Of a DNA stretch of 64,000 nt, positions 25,378 through 34,141 are shown one piece after another. Each line of letters opens with the position of its first letter. The first letter of the stretch is position 1. The stretch is taken from the NCBI RefSeq assembly GCF_015352445.1, contig NZ_JADKPO010000008.1:110708-174707 (forward strand). The letters run 5' to 3'. The notes beneath the pieces were generated by a model. That model was not told the DNA's origin, did not search any database, and saw only the letters and a list, made by a program, of their open reading frames with translations. Source of the stretch: Nocardioides agariphilus (GTDB lineage: Bacteria > Actinomycetota > Actinomycetes > Propionibacteriales > Nocardioidaceae). A program made the translations under genes and the position numbers.

Positions 25378-27444
25378 TCAGAGGCCGGCAGCCACGCGCG
25401 TACCTTGCTCGATCGCGCGTTTGGCGTCGAGCTCGGCAGCGACGTCGGCACCGCCGATGAGCCAGCGGGCGGCTGACTGACCCTGGATGCCGGTGCCGAC
25501 CAGGCCGTCGTACAACCCGCGCACCGACTCCTGGCCGGCGCAGATGACGACGGTGTCGACGGCGTACGTCGTGGGCTCGCCGTCGACGCGCACGTGGAGG
25601 CCCTCGTCGTCGATGCGGTCGTAGGTCACGCCGGTCACCAGGCGCACCCCCGACTGCTTGAGCACGGCGCGGTGCGCCCAGCCGGAGGTCTTGCCGAGGC
25701 CGATGCCGATCGGGGTGCTCTTGCGCTGGAGCAGGGTGACCTCGCGCATCGGCGTACGTGGCTTGGGTTCGGTGAGGCCGCCGGGGTGGACCGCCGGGTC
25801 GCCCACGCCCCAGTGCGCCATCCAGTCGTCGAAGCCGTCGGCCGGGTCGTGCACCAAGAAGTGCGACACGTCGACGCCGATGCCGCCGGCGCCGACGACG
25901 GCCACCCGCCGACCCGGCACGACGCGGCCGCTGAGCACGTCGGCGTACGACGCGACGCAGGGGTGGTCGATCCCGTCGAGGTCGGGCATCCGGGGCTCGA
26001 CCCCGGTCGCGACGATGACGTCGTCGTACAGGGCGAGATCGGCGAGCCCGGCCTCGAGGCCGAGGCGTACGTCGACGCCGAGCACCTCCAGGCGCCGCCC
26101 GTAGTAGCGCAGCGTCTCGGCGAAGTCCTCCTTGCCCGGCACGGCCATCGCCAACCGGAACTGCCCTCCGATGGCGTCGGCCTTCTCGAACAAGGTGACC
26201 GCGAAGCCGCGTTCGGCCGCGGAGACGGCGGCCGCGAGACCGGCAGGTCCGGCGCCGACCACGGCGACGCGCGGGGTCTCGACGCGCCGCACGTCCTTCG
26301 CGTCGGCTCGACCACGGATGGACGTCGGGAGCGGCAGCAACACCAGCGACGTCTCCCGGCAGGCCCGCGGGTTGACCAGGCAGGTGGCGTGCTGGTTGGC
26401 GAAGACCTGGTCGAGACAGGCCTGGTTGCAGGCGATGCAGGTGTTGATCTCGTCGGCGCGGTCGGCGGCGGCCTTGTTCACGAAGTCGGGATCGGCCAGC
26501 AGCGGCCGGGCCATCGAGACCAGGTCGGCGCCGCCCGTGGCCACGATGTCCTCGGCCATCTCGGGAGAGTTGATCCGGTTGGACGCGCAGACCGGCACCG
26601 AGACCTCGGCCTTGAGCCGGGCCGTCAGCGAGCGCCAGGCGCCGGGAGGTACCTGCGTGATGATCGTCGGCACCCTGGCCTCGTGCCAGCCGATGCCGGT
26701 GTTGAGCACCGTCACGCCGGCGTCCTCGAGGAGGTGGGCGAGCTCGACGACCTCGTCCCAGGTCTGGCCGTCCTCGACGAGGTCGAGCAGCGAGATCCGG
26801 TAGATGATCGGGAAGCCTTCAGGCACCAGCTCCCGGCTCCGCCTGACGATCTCGACGGCGAAGCGCATCCGCTTGCTCGCCGTACCGCCCCACTCGTCGG
26901 TCCGGTCGTTGGTGCGGGCGGCGAGGAACTGGTTGATCAGGTAGCCCTCCGACCCCATGATCTCGACGGCGTCGTAGCCGGCCTTCCGGGCCAGCGCGAC
27001 CGACCGCGCGAACGCGGTCGCGGTGGCGTCCACGCCCTTGGTCGACAAGGCGCTGGGCCGAAACGGCGTGATCGGGGACTTCTTGCTCGACGCGCTGACG
27101 CTGAACGGGTGGTAGGCGTAACGGCCTGCGTGCAGCACCTGCAGGGCGATCGCGCCACCCTCGGCGTGCACCGTCTCGGTCAGGTCGCGGTGCCGCATCG
27201 CCTGCAGGCGGGTGGTCATCTCGGCGGCGAAGGGCTTGAGCCAGCCGCGCTTGGTGGGCGAGTAGCCGCCGGTGATCATCAGTCCGACGCCCCCGCGAGC
27301 GCGCTCGGCGAAGTACGCCGTGAGCTTGGGCAGGTCCCACGGCCGGTCCTCCAGACCGGTGTGCATCGACCCCATCACCACGCGGTTGCGCAGCGTCAGG
27401 TCGCCAAGGGTGACGGGCTCGAGCAGGTGAGGGTAGGGGCTCAC
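25378..27444 (-). CDS. fadH: NADPH-dependent 2,4-dienoyl-CoA reductase (FadH type)
   Basis: This 688-residue iron-sulfur flavoprotein of the old-yellow-enzyme family would reduce 2,4-dienoyl-CoA during oxidation of unsaturated fatty acids. The FMN TIM barrel runs from the N-terminus (PVTLGDLTLRNRVVMG) to about residue 330. The cluster cysteines are in CIACNQACLDQ and ATCLVNPRAC. The FAD/NAD part starts with VAVVGAGPAGLAAA. GTG 27444 is chosen as the start just before the barrel; no strong ribosome binding site is seen. It is monocistronic and convergent with the sulfotransferase gene. Confidence 0.88.
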   Translation of the reverse strand: MSPYPHLLEPVTLGDLTLRNRVVMGSMHTGLEDRPWDLPKLTAYFAERARGGVGLMITGGYSPTKRGWLKPFAAEMTTRLQAMRHRDLTETVHAEGGAIALQVLHAGRYAYHPFSVSASSKKSPITPFRPSALSTKGVDATATAFARSVALARKAGYDAVEIMGSEGYLINQFLAARTNDRTDEWGGTASKRMRFAVEIVRRSRELVPEGFPIIYRISLLDLVEDGQTWDEVVELAHLLEDAGVTVLNTGIGWHEARVPTIITQVPPGAWRSLTARLKAEVSVPVCASNRINSPEMAEDIVATGGADLVSMARPLLADPDFVNKAAADRADEINTCIACNQACLDQVFANQHATCLVNPRACRETSLVLLPLPTSIRGRADAKDVRRVETPRVAVVGAGPAGLAAAVSAAERGFAVTLFEKADAIGGQFRLAMAVPGKEDFAETLRYYGRRLEVLGVDVRLGLEAGLADLALYDDVIVATGVEPRMPDLDGIDHPCVASYADVLSGRVVPGRRVAVVGAGGIGVDVSHFLVHDPADGFDDWMAHWGVGDPAVHPGGLTEPKPRTPMREVTLLQRKSTPIGIGLGKTSGWAHRAVLKQSGVRLVTGVTYDRIDDEGLHVRVDGEPTTYAVDTVVICAGQESVRGLYDGLVGTGIQGQSAARWLIGGADVAAELDAKRAIEQGTRVAAGL

Positions 27445-27520
27445 GCGGGCCAGTGTGGCCGAAGTTACCGGCGAGTAGTAGGAGGTGCGTGGCGTGAGCC
27501 TCCTCACCCGTGCTGGCCTC

Positions 27521-27539
27521 TATACCCCCAGGGGGTATA
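27521..27539 (+). promoter_or_regulatory. CsoR/RcnR-type operator
   Basis: TATACCCCC-A-GGGGGTATA is a perfect 9-base dyad ending 11 bases before the DUF4396 start codon. AT-flanked runs of C and G of this shape are the known operator type of CsoR-family sensors of copper, sulfide-derived persulfide or formaldehyde. No CsoR-family gene is in the window, so the regulator must act from elsewhere. Confidence 0.72.
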
Positions 27540-27549
27540 TGGTGGGGAC

Positions 27550-27996
27550 ATGGACAGCACGTGGCGTACGGCGATCAGCGCGACCCTGCACTGCCTGACC
27601 GGCTGTGCGATCGGCGAGGTACTGGGCATGGTGCTCGCGACCTGGTGGGGCTGGTCGACGTTGCCGAGCGTGGTGCTGGCGATCGCGCTGGCGTTCTTCT
27701 TCGGCTACCTGCTGACCTTCAGCTCCGTGCGGCGGGCCGGCCTCGGAGTGGGTGCCGCGGTAAGTGCCGCCCTGGCGGCCGACACCGTCTCGATCGCCGT
27801 GATGGAGGTCGTCGACAACGCCTTCTTGGTGCTCGTGCCCGGCGCCATGGAGGCGACCTTGAGCTCGGCCCTGTTCTGGTGGTCGCTGGCCGCGGCGCTC
27901 GCGATCGCGTTCGTCGTCACCGTCCCGGTCAACCGCTGGATGATCGGCCGCGGCAAGGGTCACGCCGTCGTCCACGAGATGCACGGCCACCACTGA
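27550..27996 (+). CDS. DUF4396 membrane protein
   Basis: This 148-residue protein matches DUF4396: TLHCLTGCAIGEVLGM at the N-terminus, AADTVSIAVMEVVDN in the middle and PVNRWMIGRGKGHAVVHEMH at the end. Three to four hydrophobic segments indicate an inner-membrane protein. The HCLTGC motif and the His-rich C-terminus (HEMHGHH) could bind a metal. The gene sits directly behind a perfect CsoR-type operator, so expression is probably released by copper or a related thiophilic stress. A transport or metal-handling role is inference; no function is established for the family. Confidence 0.83.
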   Translation: MDSTWRTAISATLHCLTGCAIGEVLGMVLATWWGWSTLPSVVLAIALAFFFGYLLTFSSVRRAGLGVGAAVSAALAADTVSIAVMEVVDNAFLVLVPGAMEATLSSALFWWSLAAALAIAFVVTVPVNRWMIGRGKGHAVVHEMHGHH

Positions 27997-28066
27997 GTGC
28001 GAGCTCTGTGACCCCAACGGCTGGCGCCGAGGGCGTCTCGACCGGCCTCTCGGGTCGCAAGTGCCA

Positions 28067-28090
28067 GATTCCCCGGATGTCCGGGGAATC
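28067..28090. terminator. Perfect hairpin after the DUF4396 gene
   Basis: GATTCCCCGGA and TCCGGGGAATC are exact complements separated by two bases. The stem begins 71 bases after the DUF4396 stop and lies 58 bases before the next start codon. It may terminate the DUF4396 transcript; an operator for the transporter operon is the alternative. Confidence 0.5.
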
Positions 28091-28147
28091 CGTCGCCCCC
28101 CCGGTCCACTGACAGGTAAGTCAGCAGGAGACGTCTACTATCCGTCC

Positions 28148-29059
28148 ATGCACATCCGGCGTCAGCTGCTGGCCCTCGGGATGGCCCCCGTCCTCTTCCT
28201 CGCCTTGGGCTGCGCGCCCGTCGACAGCAGCACCGCCGGGGGAGGTGACGAACCGACCCCGACGGAGTCGTCCTCGGAGAGCAGCGCTCCACCAGAGGTC
28301 GACCCGGCGGCCTGTGCCGCAGACAAGGTCAAGACGCCCGGCACGTTGACCATCGGCACCGACTCGCCGGCCTACGACCCGTGGTTCTCCGACAACGACC
28401 CGACCAACGGCAAGGGCTTCGAGTCCGCGGTCGCCTACGCCGTCGCCGAGAAGCTCGGCTTCGCCAGCGATGCGGTGACGTGGACCAAGGTGCCGTTCAA
28501 CTCGTCGTACGCGCCGGGTCCGAAGAAGTTCGACTTCGACATCAACCAGATCTCGATCTCGGCAGCCCGGGCGAAGGTCGTCGACTTCTCCGACGGCTAC
28601 TACGCCGCGTCGCAGGCCGTGATCATGCTCAAGGGCGACAACGCCGAGGGCGTCAGCAGCGTCGCCCAGCTCAAGGGCCTCAAGCTCGGCGCCCAGACCG
28701 GCACCACCTCGCTGACCGCGATCCGCGACGTGATCCAGCCCGACTCCGACCCGGTCGTCTTCAAGGACACCAGCGCGGCCAAGCAGGCGCTGCTCAACGG
28801 CCAGGTCGACGGGATCCTGGCCGACCTGCCGACGGCGTTCTACATCACCGCGGTGGAGATCCCGAAGGGCACCATCGTCGGGCAGTTCCAGCCCGAGACC
28901 GGTGAGCAGGAGGAGTTCGGGATGCTCTTCGAGAAGGGCTCCCCGCTCGTCGAGTGCGTCAACCAGGCCCTGGCCGCACTCACCGAGGACGGCACCCTCG
29001 ACTCGATCGAGCAGCAGTGGCTCTCCGACGTGGTCGACGTCCCGGAGCTCACGCCCTGA
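28148..29059 (+). CDS. Amino acid ABC transporter substrate-binding lipoprotein
   Basis: This 303-residue protein is a family 3 solute-binding protein exported as a lipoprotein: the signal peptide ends in LALGC, followed by a Ser/Thr/Glu-rich linker. The mature domain starts with GTLTIGTDSPAYDPWF and carries FDFDINQISISAARAKVVDFSDGYY, the ligand-loop region of polar amino acid binders (given here as a description of that block). It is the first gene of a binding protein, permease and ATPase operon. The exact ligand is unknown; glutamate- or cystine-like amino acids are typical. Confidence 0.87.
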   Translation: MHIRRQLLALGMAPVLFLALGCAPVDSSTAGGGDEPTPTESSSESSAPPEVDPAACAADKVKTPGTLTIGTDSPAYDPWFSDNDPTNGKGFESAVAYAVAEKLGFASDAVTWTKVPFNSSYAPGPKKFDFDINQISISAARAKVVDFSDGYYAASQAVIMLKGDNAEGVSSVAQLKGLKLGAQTGTTSLTAIRDVIQPDSDPVVFKDTSAAKQALLNGQVDGILADLPTAFYITAVEIPKGTIVGQFQPETGEQEEFGMLFEKGSPLVECVNQALAALTEDGTLDSIEQQWLSDVVDVPELTP

Positions 29060-29904
29060 CCGCTTGGAGTCCCAGCCCTCGACAAGTCGAGCGCGACGCC
29101 GTACGCCGCCGGCTGAGGCGGCGTTCGGCCACAGTGGCCACCTTGGCGACGGTGGTCGTGCTCGGCGTGCTGGCCGTGGTGGTCGTCACCTCGCCGGGTT
29201 GGCCGCGGGTCAAGGCGACGTTCTTCGACTGGAGCCACGCCCGGGCCGCCTTCCCGGCGGTCTGGAAGGGGTTCGGCAAGAACGTCGCGAGCTTCCTGAT
29301 CGCCGAGCCCCTGATCCTGCTGATCGGCGTACTCGTCGCGGTCGTGCGGTCCACGACGTCGGCAGCCCTGTTCCCGCTGCGGCTGATCGCGGTCGTCTAC
29401 ACCGACCTGTTCCGCGGCGTGCCGACCCTGCTGGTCGTCCTGCTGTGCGGGCTGGGGCTGCCGGCCCTGGAGCTGCAAGGCGTGCCCACCGACACCTTCT
29501 GGCTCGGCACCTTCGCACTCGTGCTGTCCTACGGCGCCTACGTCGCCGAGGTCTTCCGCGCGGGCATCGACTCCATCCATCCCTCGCAGGTCGCCAGCGC
29601 CACCGCCCTGGGGCTCTCCAACGGCCAGGCGATGCGGCACGTCGTGCTGCCGCAGGCGACGCGACGCGTCGTACCGCCGCTGCTCAACGACTTCATCTCC
29701 TTGCAGAAGGACACCGCGCTGCTGTCGTCGATCTTCGTCTTCGAGGCGGTCTTCACCGCGCAGGACTACGGCCTCTACAACTTCAACTACACGCCGTTCG
29801 TCGTGGTCGCGGTGCTGTTCGTCGCGCTGACCGTGCCGCTGGCCAGGTTCACCGACTGGCTGGGGCGTCGGATGATGCGTCGCGAGAGGGCGGGTGCGCG
29901 ATGA
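29056..29904 (+). CDS. Polar amino acid ABC transporter permease, probable CTG start
   Basis: The 282-residue inner-membrane permease has the HisM/GlnP-type coupling loop EVFRAGIDSIHPSQ...ATALGLS. No ATG, GTG or TTG sits at a sensible place near its beginning. A CTG at 29056 overlaps the binding-protein stop as CTGA, has GGAG eight bases upstream, and yields MTAWSPSPRQVERDAVRRR, which looks like the usual N-terminus of actinobacterial relatives. The next possible ATG upstream would overlap the preceding gene by over 100 bases. The ATPase gene follows with an ATGA overlap. Confidence 0.82.
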   Translation: MTAWSPSPRQVERDAVRRRLRRRSATVATLATVVVLGVLAVVVVTSPGWPRVKATFFDWSHARAAFPAVWKGFGKNVASFLIAEPLILLIGVLVAVVRSTTSAALFPLRLIAVVYTDLFRGVPTLLVVLLCGLGLPALELQGVPTDTFWLGTFALVLSYGAYVAEVFRAGIDSIHPSQVASATALGLSNGQAMRHVVLPQATRRVVPPLLNDFISLQKDTALLSSIFVFEAVFTAQDYGLYNFNYTPFVVVAVLFVALTVPLARFTDWLGRRMMRRERAGAR

Positions 29905-30644
29905 GCGACACGGCGCTGCTGCGCACCGAGAACGTCCGCAAGACCTACGGCGACAAGGTCGTGCTGCGCGACATCGACCTGGTGGTCCAACCGCACGACG
30001 TCGTCTGCCTGATCGGCTCGTCCGGCTCCGGCAAGTCCACGTTGCTGCGCTGCCTGGACCTGCTCGAGGACATCGACGACGGCTCGATCTGGTTCGAGGG
30101 CCAGGAGATCTCCGACCCACGGGTCGACGCTCGCGCCGTACGCCGCCGGATGGGCGTGGTCTTCCAGGCCTACAACCTCTTCCCCCACCTGTCGGTGCTC
30201 GAGAACCTGACGCTGGCCCCGCGCAAGGTGCACGGCGTCGACAGCACCGCCGCGGAGGCGAGGGCGCGCGAGCTGCTGGAGTCCTTCGGCCTGGCCGACA
30301 AGGCCGACGAGCACCCCGACCGCCTCTCGGGGGGTCAGCAGCAGCGGGTCGCGATGGCGCGTGCCATTGCCACCGACCCCGCGCTGCTGCTGCTCGACGA
30401 GGTGACGGCCGCGCTCGACCCCGAGCTGACGGGCGAGGTGCTGGAGATCATGCGACACCTGGCCGGCGAGGGGACGACGATGGTGCTGGCCACCCACGAG
30501 ATGAGCTTCGCCCGCGACGTGGCGACCAAGGTCTGCTTCCTCCACGACGGCGCGATCCTCGAGCAGGGCACGCCCGCCGAGATCTTCGAGTCGCCGCGCG
30601 AGGAACGGACGCGGCAGTTCCTCAGGCGAGTGCTGCCGACATGA
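29901..30644 (+). CDS. Polar amino acid ABC transporter ATP-binding protein
   Basis: This 247-residue ATPase shows Walker A GSSGSGKST, signature LSGGQQQRVAMARA and Walker B LLLLDEVTAALDPE. The Walker B segment reads EVTAALD where EPTSALD is common in GlnQ-type proteins, a frequent actinobacterial variant. Its ATG overlaps the permease stop (ATGA) and its own stop overlaps the next gene, so the racemase-like gene may belong to the same transcript. Confidence 0.9.
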   Translation: MSDTALLRTENVRKTYGDKVVLRDIDLVVQPHDVVCLIGSSGSGKSTLLRCLDLLEDIDDGSIWFEGQEISDPRVDARAVRRRMGVVFQAYNLFPHLSVLENLTLAPRKVHGVDSTAAEARARELLESFGLADKADEHPDRLSGGQQQRVAMARAIATDPALLLLDEVTAALDPELTGEVLEIMRHLAGEGTTMVLATHEMSFARDVATKVCFLHDGAILEQGTPAEIFESPREERTRQFLRRVLPT

Positions 30645-31789
30645 GCCTGGGGCAGGGCACGGGGCCGTTGCGCGGCGTACGCGTCGTCGAGCTCGCCGGC
30701 CTGGGTCCCGGCCCCCACGCCTGCACGATCCTGGCCGACCTGGGCGCCGACGTGATCCGGATCGACCGGCCCGGAGGTCAGCCGCTCGTCGGGCCGCGTG
30801 ACTTCCTGACCCGGGGCCGCCCGAGCGTGACGCTCGACCTCAAGCACCCCGGCGCCGTCGCGACCGTGCTGCGGCTCGTGGAGTCGGCCGACCTCCTGGT
30901 CGAAGGGCTGCGCCCGGGCGTCACCGAGCGTCTCGGACTCGGGCCGGACGACTGCCTGATTCGCAACCCGCGCCTGGTCTACGGCCGGATGACGGGCTGG
31001 GGCCAGACCGGTCCGCTGGCGTCCTCGGCGGGCCATGACATCTCCTACCTCGCGGTCAGCGGCGTCCTGCACGGACTCGGCCAGGACCCGTCGCGACCGC
31101 ACTTCCCCACCAACCTGCTGGGCGACTTCGGAGGCGGATCGACCTACCTGGTGATCGGCTTGCTCGCGGCCCTGCACGGGGCGCGTGCGTCGGGTCAGGG
31201 CCAGGTCGTCGACGCGGCGATCGTGGACGGAGCCGCCCACCTCGACCTGATGGGGGCCAGCCACCGGGCGATGGGCCTGGCCACGGAGCGGCGTACCTCG
31301 AACCTGCTCGACGGGGGCGCGCCGTACTACGACATCTACGAGACCGCCGACGGACGACACCTGGCCGTGGGCGCGCTCGAGCCGCAGTTCTACGCCGCCC
31401 TGCTCGACGGGCTCGGGCTGCGCGAGTCGGCTCCGGACCGCGACGACCCCGCCAACTACCCGGCGCTGCGGGAGCTGTTCGCCGCCACCATCGCGACCCG
31501 CTCGCTGGCGGACTGGACGGCGGTGTTCGAGGGCACCGATGCCTGCGTCGCCCCCGTGCTGACGCCGACCGAGGCGGCCGCACATCCCCACCTCGCCGAG
31601 CGGGCGACGTACGTCGACCGGGGCCGCGGTCTGGAGCCCGCCCCCGCGCCGCGGTTCTCGCGCACACCGGCCGGTCTGGGGAGTCCGCCGCCCGAGCGCG
31701 CCGGCGCCGACACCGTCGAGGCGCTGACCGCCTGGGGGATCGAGGACGTCGAGGCGCTGCTGGCGTCGGGGGCCGCGGTCCAGATCTAG
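30641..31789 (+). CDS. CaiB/BaiF family protein, alpha-methylacyl-CoA racemase-like
   Basis: This 382-residue family III CoA-transferase-fold protein starts with LRGVRVVELAGLGPGPHACT. The racemase-type motifs AGHDISYLAVSG and NLLGDFGGGS carry the likely catalytic His and Asp. Alpha-methylacyl-CoA racemase interconverts (R) and (S) 2-methyl-branched acyl-CoAs so that beta-oxidation can proceed. It overlaps the ABC ATPase stop by four bases although its function seems unrelated to amino acid uptake. CoA-transferase activity is an alternative. Confidence 0.83.
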   Translation: MSLGQGTGPLRGVRVVELAGLGPGPHACTILADLGADVIRIDRPGGQPLVGPRDFLTRGRPSVTLDLKHPGAVATVLRLVESADLLVEGLRPGVTERLGLGPDDCLIRNPRLVYGRMTGWGQTGPLASSAGHDISYLAVSGVLHGLGQDPSRPHFPTNLLGDFGGGSTYLVIGLLAALHGARASGQGQVVDAAIVDGAAHLDLMGASHRAMGLATERRTSNLLDGGAPYYDIYETADGRHLAVGALEPQFYAALLDGLGLRESAPDRDDPANYPALRELFAATIATRSLADWTAVFEGTDACVAPVLTPTEAAAHPHLAERATYVDRGRGLEPAPAPRFSRTPAGLGSPPPERAGADTVEALTAWGIEDVEALLASGAAVQI

Positions 31790-31836
31790 CCCAACGGGGT
31801 GGGGTGGCGTACCCCTCTGGCTGCGATGGTGGCGGT

Positions 31837-32031
31837 ATGGGATTCGACGACAAGATTCAGAACAAGGCCGAAGAGGCCGCAGGCAAGGTCAAGGAAGAGG
31901 TCGGCGACGCCACCGGCAACGAGAGCCTCGAGACTGAGGGCAAGGCCGACCAGTCCGAGGCCAACGTCAAGCAGGCCGGCGAGAAGGTCAAGGACGCCGC
32001 CGCCGACGTCAAGGACGCGTTCAAGAAGTAG
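31837..32031 (+). CDS. CsbD family small stress protein
   Basis: This 64-residue, highly charged protein starts MGFDDKIQNKAEEAAGKVKE and continues with Lys/Glu/Ala-rich helix, the CsbD pattern. CsbD-like proteins are induced by general stress in Bacillus and actinobacteria, with no defined activity. The ATG at 31837 matches the family start; an in-frame ATG 11 codons upstream is less likely. The gene appears monocistronic, and its own promoter was not identified. Confidence 0.83.
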   Translation: MGFDDKIQNKAEEAAGKVKEEVGDATGNESLETEGKADQSEANVKQAGEKVKDAAADVKDAFKK

Positions 32032-32064
32032 GCCAAGCGCCTCGACCACCGAAGCGCCTCGTGA

Positions 32065-32823
32065 TCAGCGCTGGGTACGGCGGGCGATGCCTTCTCTCTT
32101 GGTGTCGTCCATGGCCACCTCGTACGCCGTCACCAGCGACGCGATGGACAGCGGCTTGAGTCGCTCGACCACGTCGCGCAGGGTCTCGGGCGGCGCGCCG
32201 GACTCCTTGTACGCCGGCCAGACGAGCTTCTTGAACACCGCGTAGAGCTCCTCGGCCACGGCGCGTCCGTGGGCGGCGTACACCTCTGCGGCGGCCTTCG
32301 CGGCCTCGGGTGGGAAGCCGTTGTCGAGCAGGCCGATCCCGACCGAGAGGTGGGCGACCGCGACGCGGTAGCGGCCGTGTCCGGCCGGCGTCACCACCCC
32401 GAGGGTGGTCAAGACGGCGAGGTCATCAGCGCTCAGTGCGCGTCCCGCGCGGGTGTCGAGCTCCTCGCGGGTCATCTGCGCGGGAGGTTCGGTCTGCCAG
32501 GGAGCGAGCATCGTGCGGTGCAGCGCGATGTCGCCGGGCGTCGCGGTCTCGGGGATGCCCGCGACGTACTTCTCGATGGCAGCAAGGGTGAACCCGTGGC
32601 TCTGCAGGTCCTGCACCAGCTCGAGCCGCGCCACGTGGTCGGCGGTGTAGAAGCCCGACCGGCCGCGGCGGATCGGCGGCGGCACCAGGCCGCGTGAGCT
32701 GTAGAACCGGATGTTGCGCACCGACATGCCGACCCGGTCGGTGAGCTCGTCCAAGCTGAGCCAGTCCGGGGGCCACTCGGGGGGAGGTGTGACCGCATCC
32801 ACACCCTTGTCGTTGACCACCAT
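32065..32823 (-). CDS. MerR-family regulator of the fadAB locus
   Basis: This 252-residue protein has the MerR winged helix: [20 protein letters not shown], then [19 protein letters not shown] longer effector domain follows than in metal-sensing MerR proteins, and no metal-binding cysteines are seen. It is divergent from fadA, and the intergenic space of 27 bases carries a dyad in a 19-bp-spaced promoter, the typical MerR activation geometry. An acyl-CoA or fatty-acid effector is likely but inferred. Confidence 0.87.
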   Translation of the reverse strand: MVVNDKGVDAVTPPPEWPPDWLSLDELTDRVGMSVRNIRFYSSRGLVPPPIRRGRSGFYTADHVARLELVQDLQSHGFTLAAIEKYVAGIPETATPGDIALHRTMLAPWQTEPPAQMTREELDTRAGRALSADDLAVLTTLGVVTPAGHGRYRVAVAHLSVGIGLLDNGFPPEAAKAAAEVYAAHGRAVAEELYAVFKKLVWPAYKESGAPPETLRDVVERLKPLSIASLVTAYEVAMDDTKREGIARRTQR

Positions 32824-32843
32824 GACAGTAAGAGTGTCACAAT
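32813..32843 (+). promoter_or_regulatory. MerR-type promoter of fadA
   Basis: TTGACC (32813-32818) and CACAAT (32838-32843) are separated by 19 bases, the long spacing used by MerR-activated promoters. A TGACA-N7-TGTCA dyad (32823-32839) overlaps the spacer and the -10. The fadA ATG begins 7 bases after the -10, so the message is probably leaderless; no Shine-Dalgarno is present. Confidence 0.62.
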
Positions 32844-32850
32844 CCCAGGT

Positions 32851-34062
32851 ATGGCCGAAGCATTCGTGTACGACCACGTCCGTACTCCGCGTGGCAAAGG
32901 CAAGGCGGTCGGTGCACTCCACGAGACCAAGCCGATCGACCTGATCGTCGGCGTCCTCGACGAGATCAAGGCCCGCAACCCGAGCCTCGACCCGGGACGC
33001 GTCGACGACGTCGTGCTCGGTGTCGTGTCGCCACTGGGCGAACAGGGCGGCGACATCGCCAAGACCGCCGCGCTCGCCTCCGGCTTTCCCGAGACCGTGG
33101 CCGGCGTCCAGCTCAACCGCTTCTGCGCCAGCGGCCTCGAGGCGGTCAACCAGGCCGCTGCGCGCGTGCGCTCGGGCTTCGAGGACCTGATCCTGGCCGG
33201 CGGTGTCGAGTCGATGAGCCGGGTGCCGATGGGATCCGACGGCGGTGCGTGGGCAGCCGACCCGGCCACCGCGCTGACCACCGGCTTCGTGCCCCAGGGC
33301 ATCGGCGCCGACCTGATCGCCACGCTCGAGGGCTGGAGCCGTGAGGACGTCGATGCCTACGCCGCCGAGTCGCACCACCGCGCGGCCAAGGCCTGGGCCA
33401 ACGGCTACTTCGCGGAGTCGGTCGCCCCGGTCAAGGACCTCAACGGTCTGGTCATCCTCGACCACGACGAGCTGGTCCGCCCCGACACCAGCGTCGAGGG
33501 GCTGGCCGGGCTCAAGCCGTCGTTCGCCGACATCGGCCGCGACGCCGGGTTCGACGACGTCGCCTTGGAGAAGTACCACTGGGTCGAGCGCATCGACCAC
33601 GTGCACCACGCCGGCAACTCCTCGGGCATCGTCGACGGTGCCGCGGTGATGGCGATCGGCAACGAGGCGGTCGGGAGCGAGCTCGGCCTGACGCCACGGG
33701 CCCGCATCCTCTCGGTCGCCGTCTCCGGCGCCGACCCCACGATCATGCTCACCGGCCCCGCTCCCGCATCACGCAAGGCGCTGGCCAAGGCCGGCCTCGA
33801 CGTCGACGACATCGACCTGTGGGAGATGAACGAGGCCTTCGCGGCCGTCGCGATGCGCTTCATCAAGGACATGGGCATCAGCCACGAGGTCACCAACGTC
33901 AACGGCGGCTCGATCGCCATGGGCCACCCCCTCGGCGCCACCGGAGCGATGATCCTCGGCACGCTCATCGACGAGCTCCAGCGCCGCGACCTGCGCCGCG
34001 GCCTCGCGACGTTGTGTGTCGGCGGCGGGATGGGGATTGCCACCGTCGTCGAGATCGTCTGA
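32851..34062 (+). CDS. fadA: Acetyl-CoA acetyltransferase / 3-ketoacyl-CoA thiolase
   Basis: This 403-residue thiolase cleaves 3-ketoacyl-CoA in the last step of beta-oxidation. The nucleophilic cysteine is in [11 protein letters not shown] (about residue 90), the histidine in GHPLGATGA and the second catalytic cysteine in CVGGGMG. It is followed by fadB, so the pair forms the trifunctional beta-oxidation complex. The gene is divergent from the MerR regulator. Confidence 0.93.
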   Translation: MAEAFVYDHVRTPRGKGKAVGALHETKPIDLIVGVLDEIKARNPSLDPGRVDDVVLGVVSPLGEQGGDIAKTAALASGFPETVAGVQLNRFCASGLEAVNQAAARVRSGFEDLILAGGVESMSRVPMGSDGGAWAADPATALTTGFVPQGIGADLIATLEGWSREDVDAYAAESHHRAAKAWANGYFAESVAPVKDLNGLVILDHDELVRPDTSVEGLAGLKPSFADIGRDAGFDDVALEKYHWVERIDHVHHAGNSSGIVDGAAVMAIGNEAVGSELGLTPRARILSVAVSGADPTIMLTGPAPASRKALAKAGLDVDDIDLWEMNEAFAAVAMRFIKDMGISHEVTNVNGGSIAMGHPLGATGAMILGTLIDELQRRDLRRGLATLCVGGGMGIATVVEIV

Positions 34063-34080
34063 CCACTCGCCCCGCCCGCG

Positions 34081-34118
34081 GGTTTCGAGACGGTCGCTGC
34101 GCGACCTCCTCAACCAGC
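34081..34118 (-). repeat. Single inverted GGTTGAGG repeat between fadA and fadB
   Basis: The copy reads GGTTTCGAGACGG at its left end to CCTCCTCAACCAGC at its right end. It fills most of the 79-base gap between the two genes of one operon. It forms no stem with another copy here, so it probably does not block read-through. Confidence 0.8.
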
Positions 34119-34141
34119 GGGCTCTCCACCAGGAGTCACTG

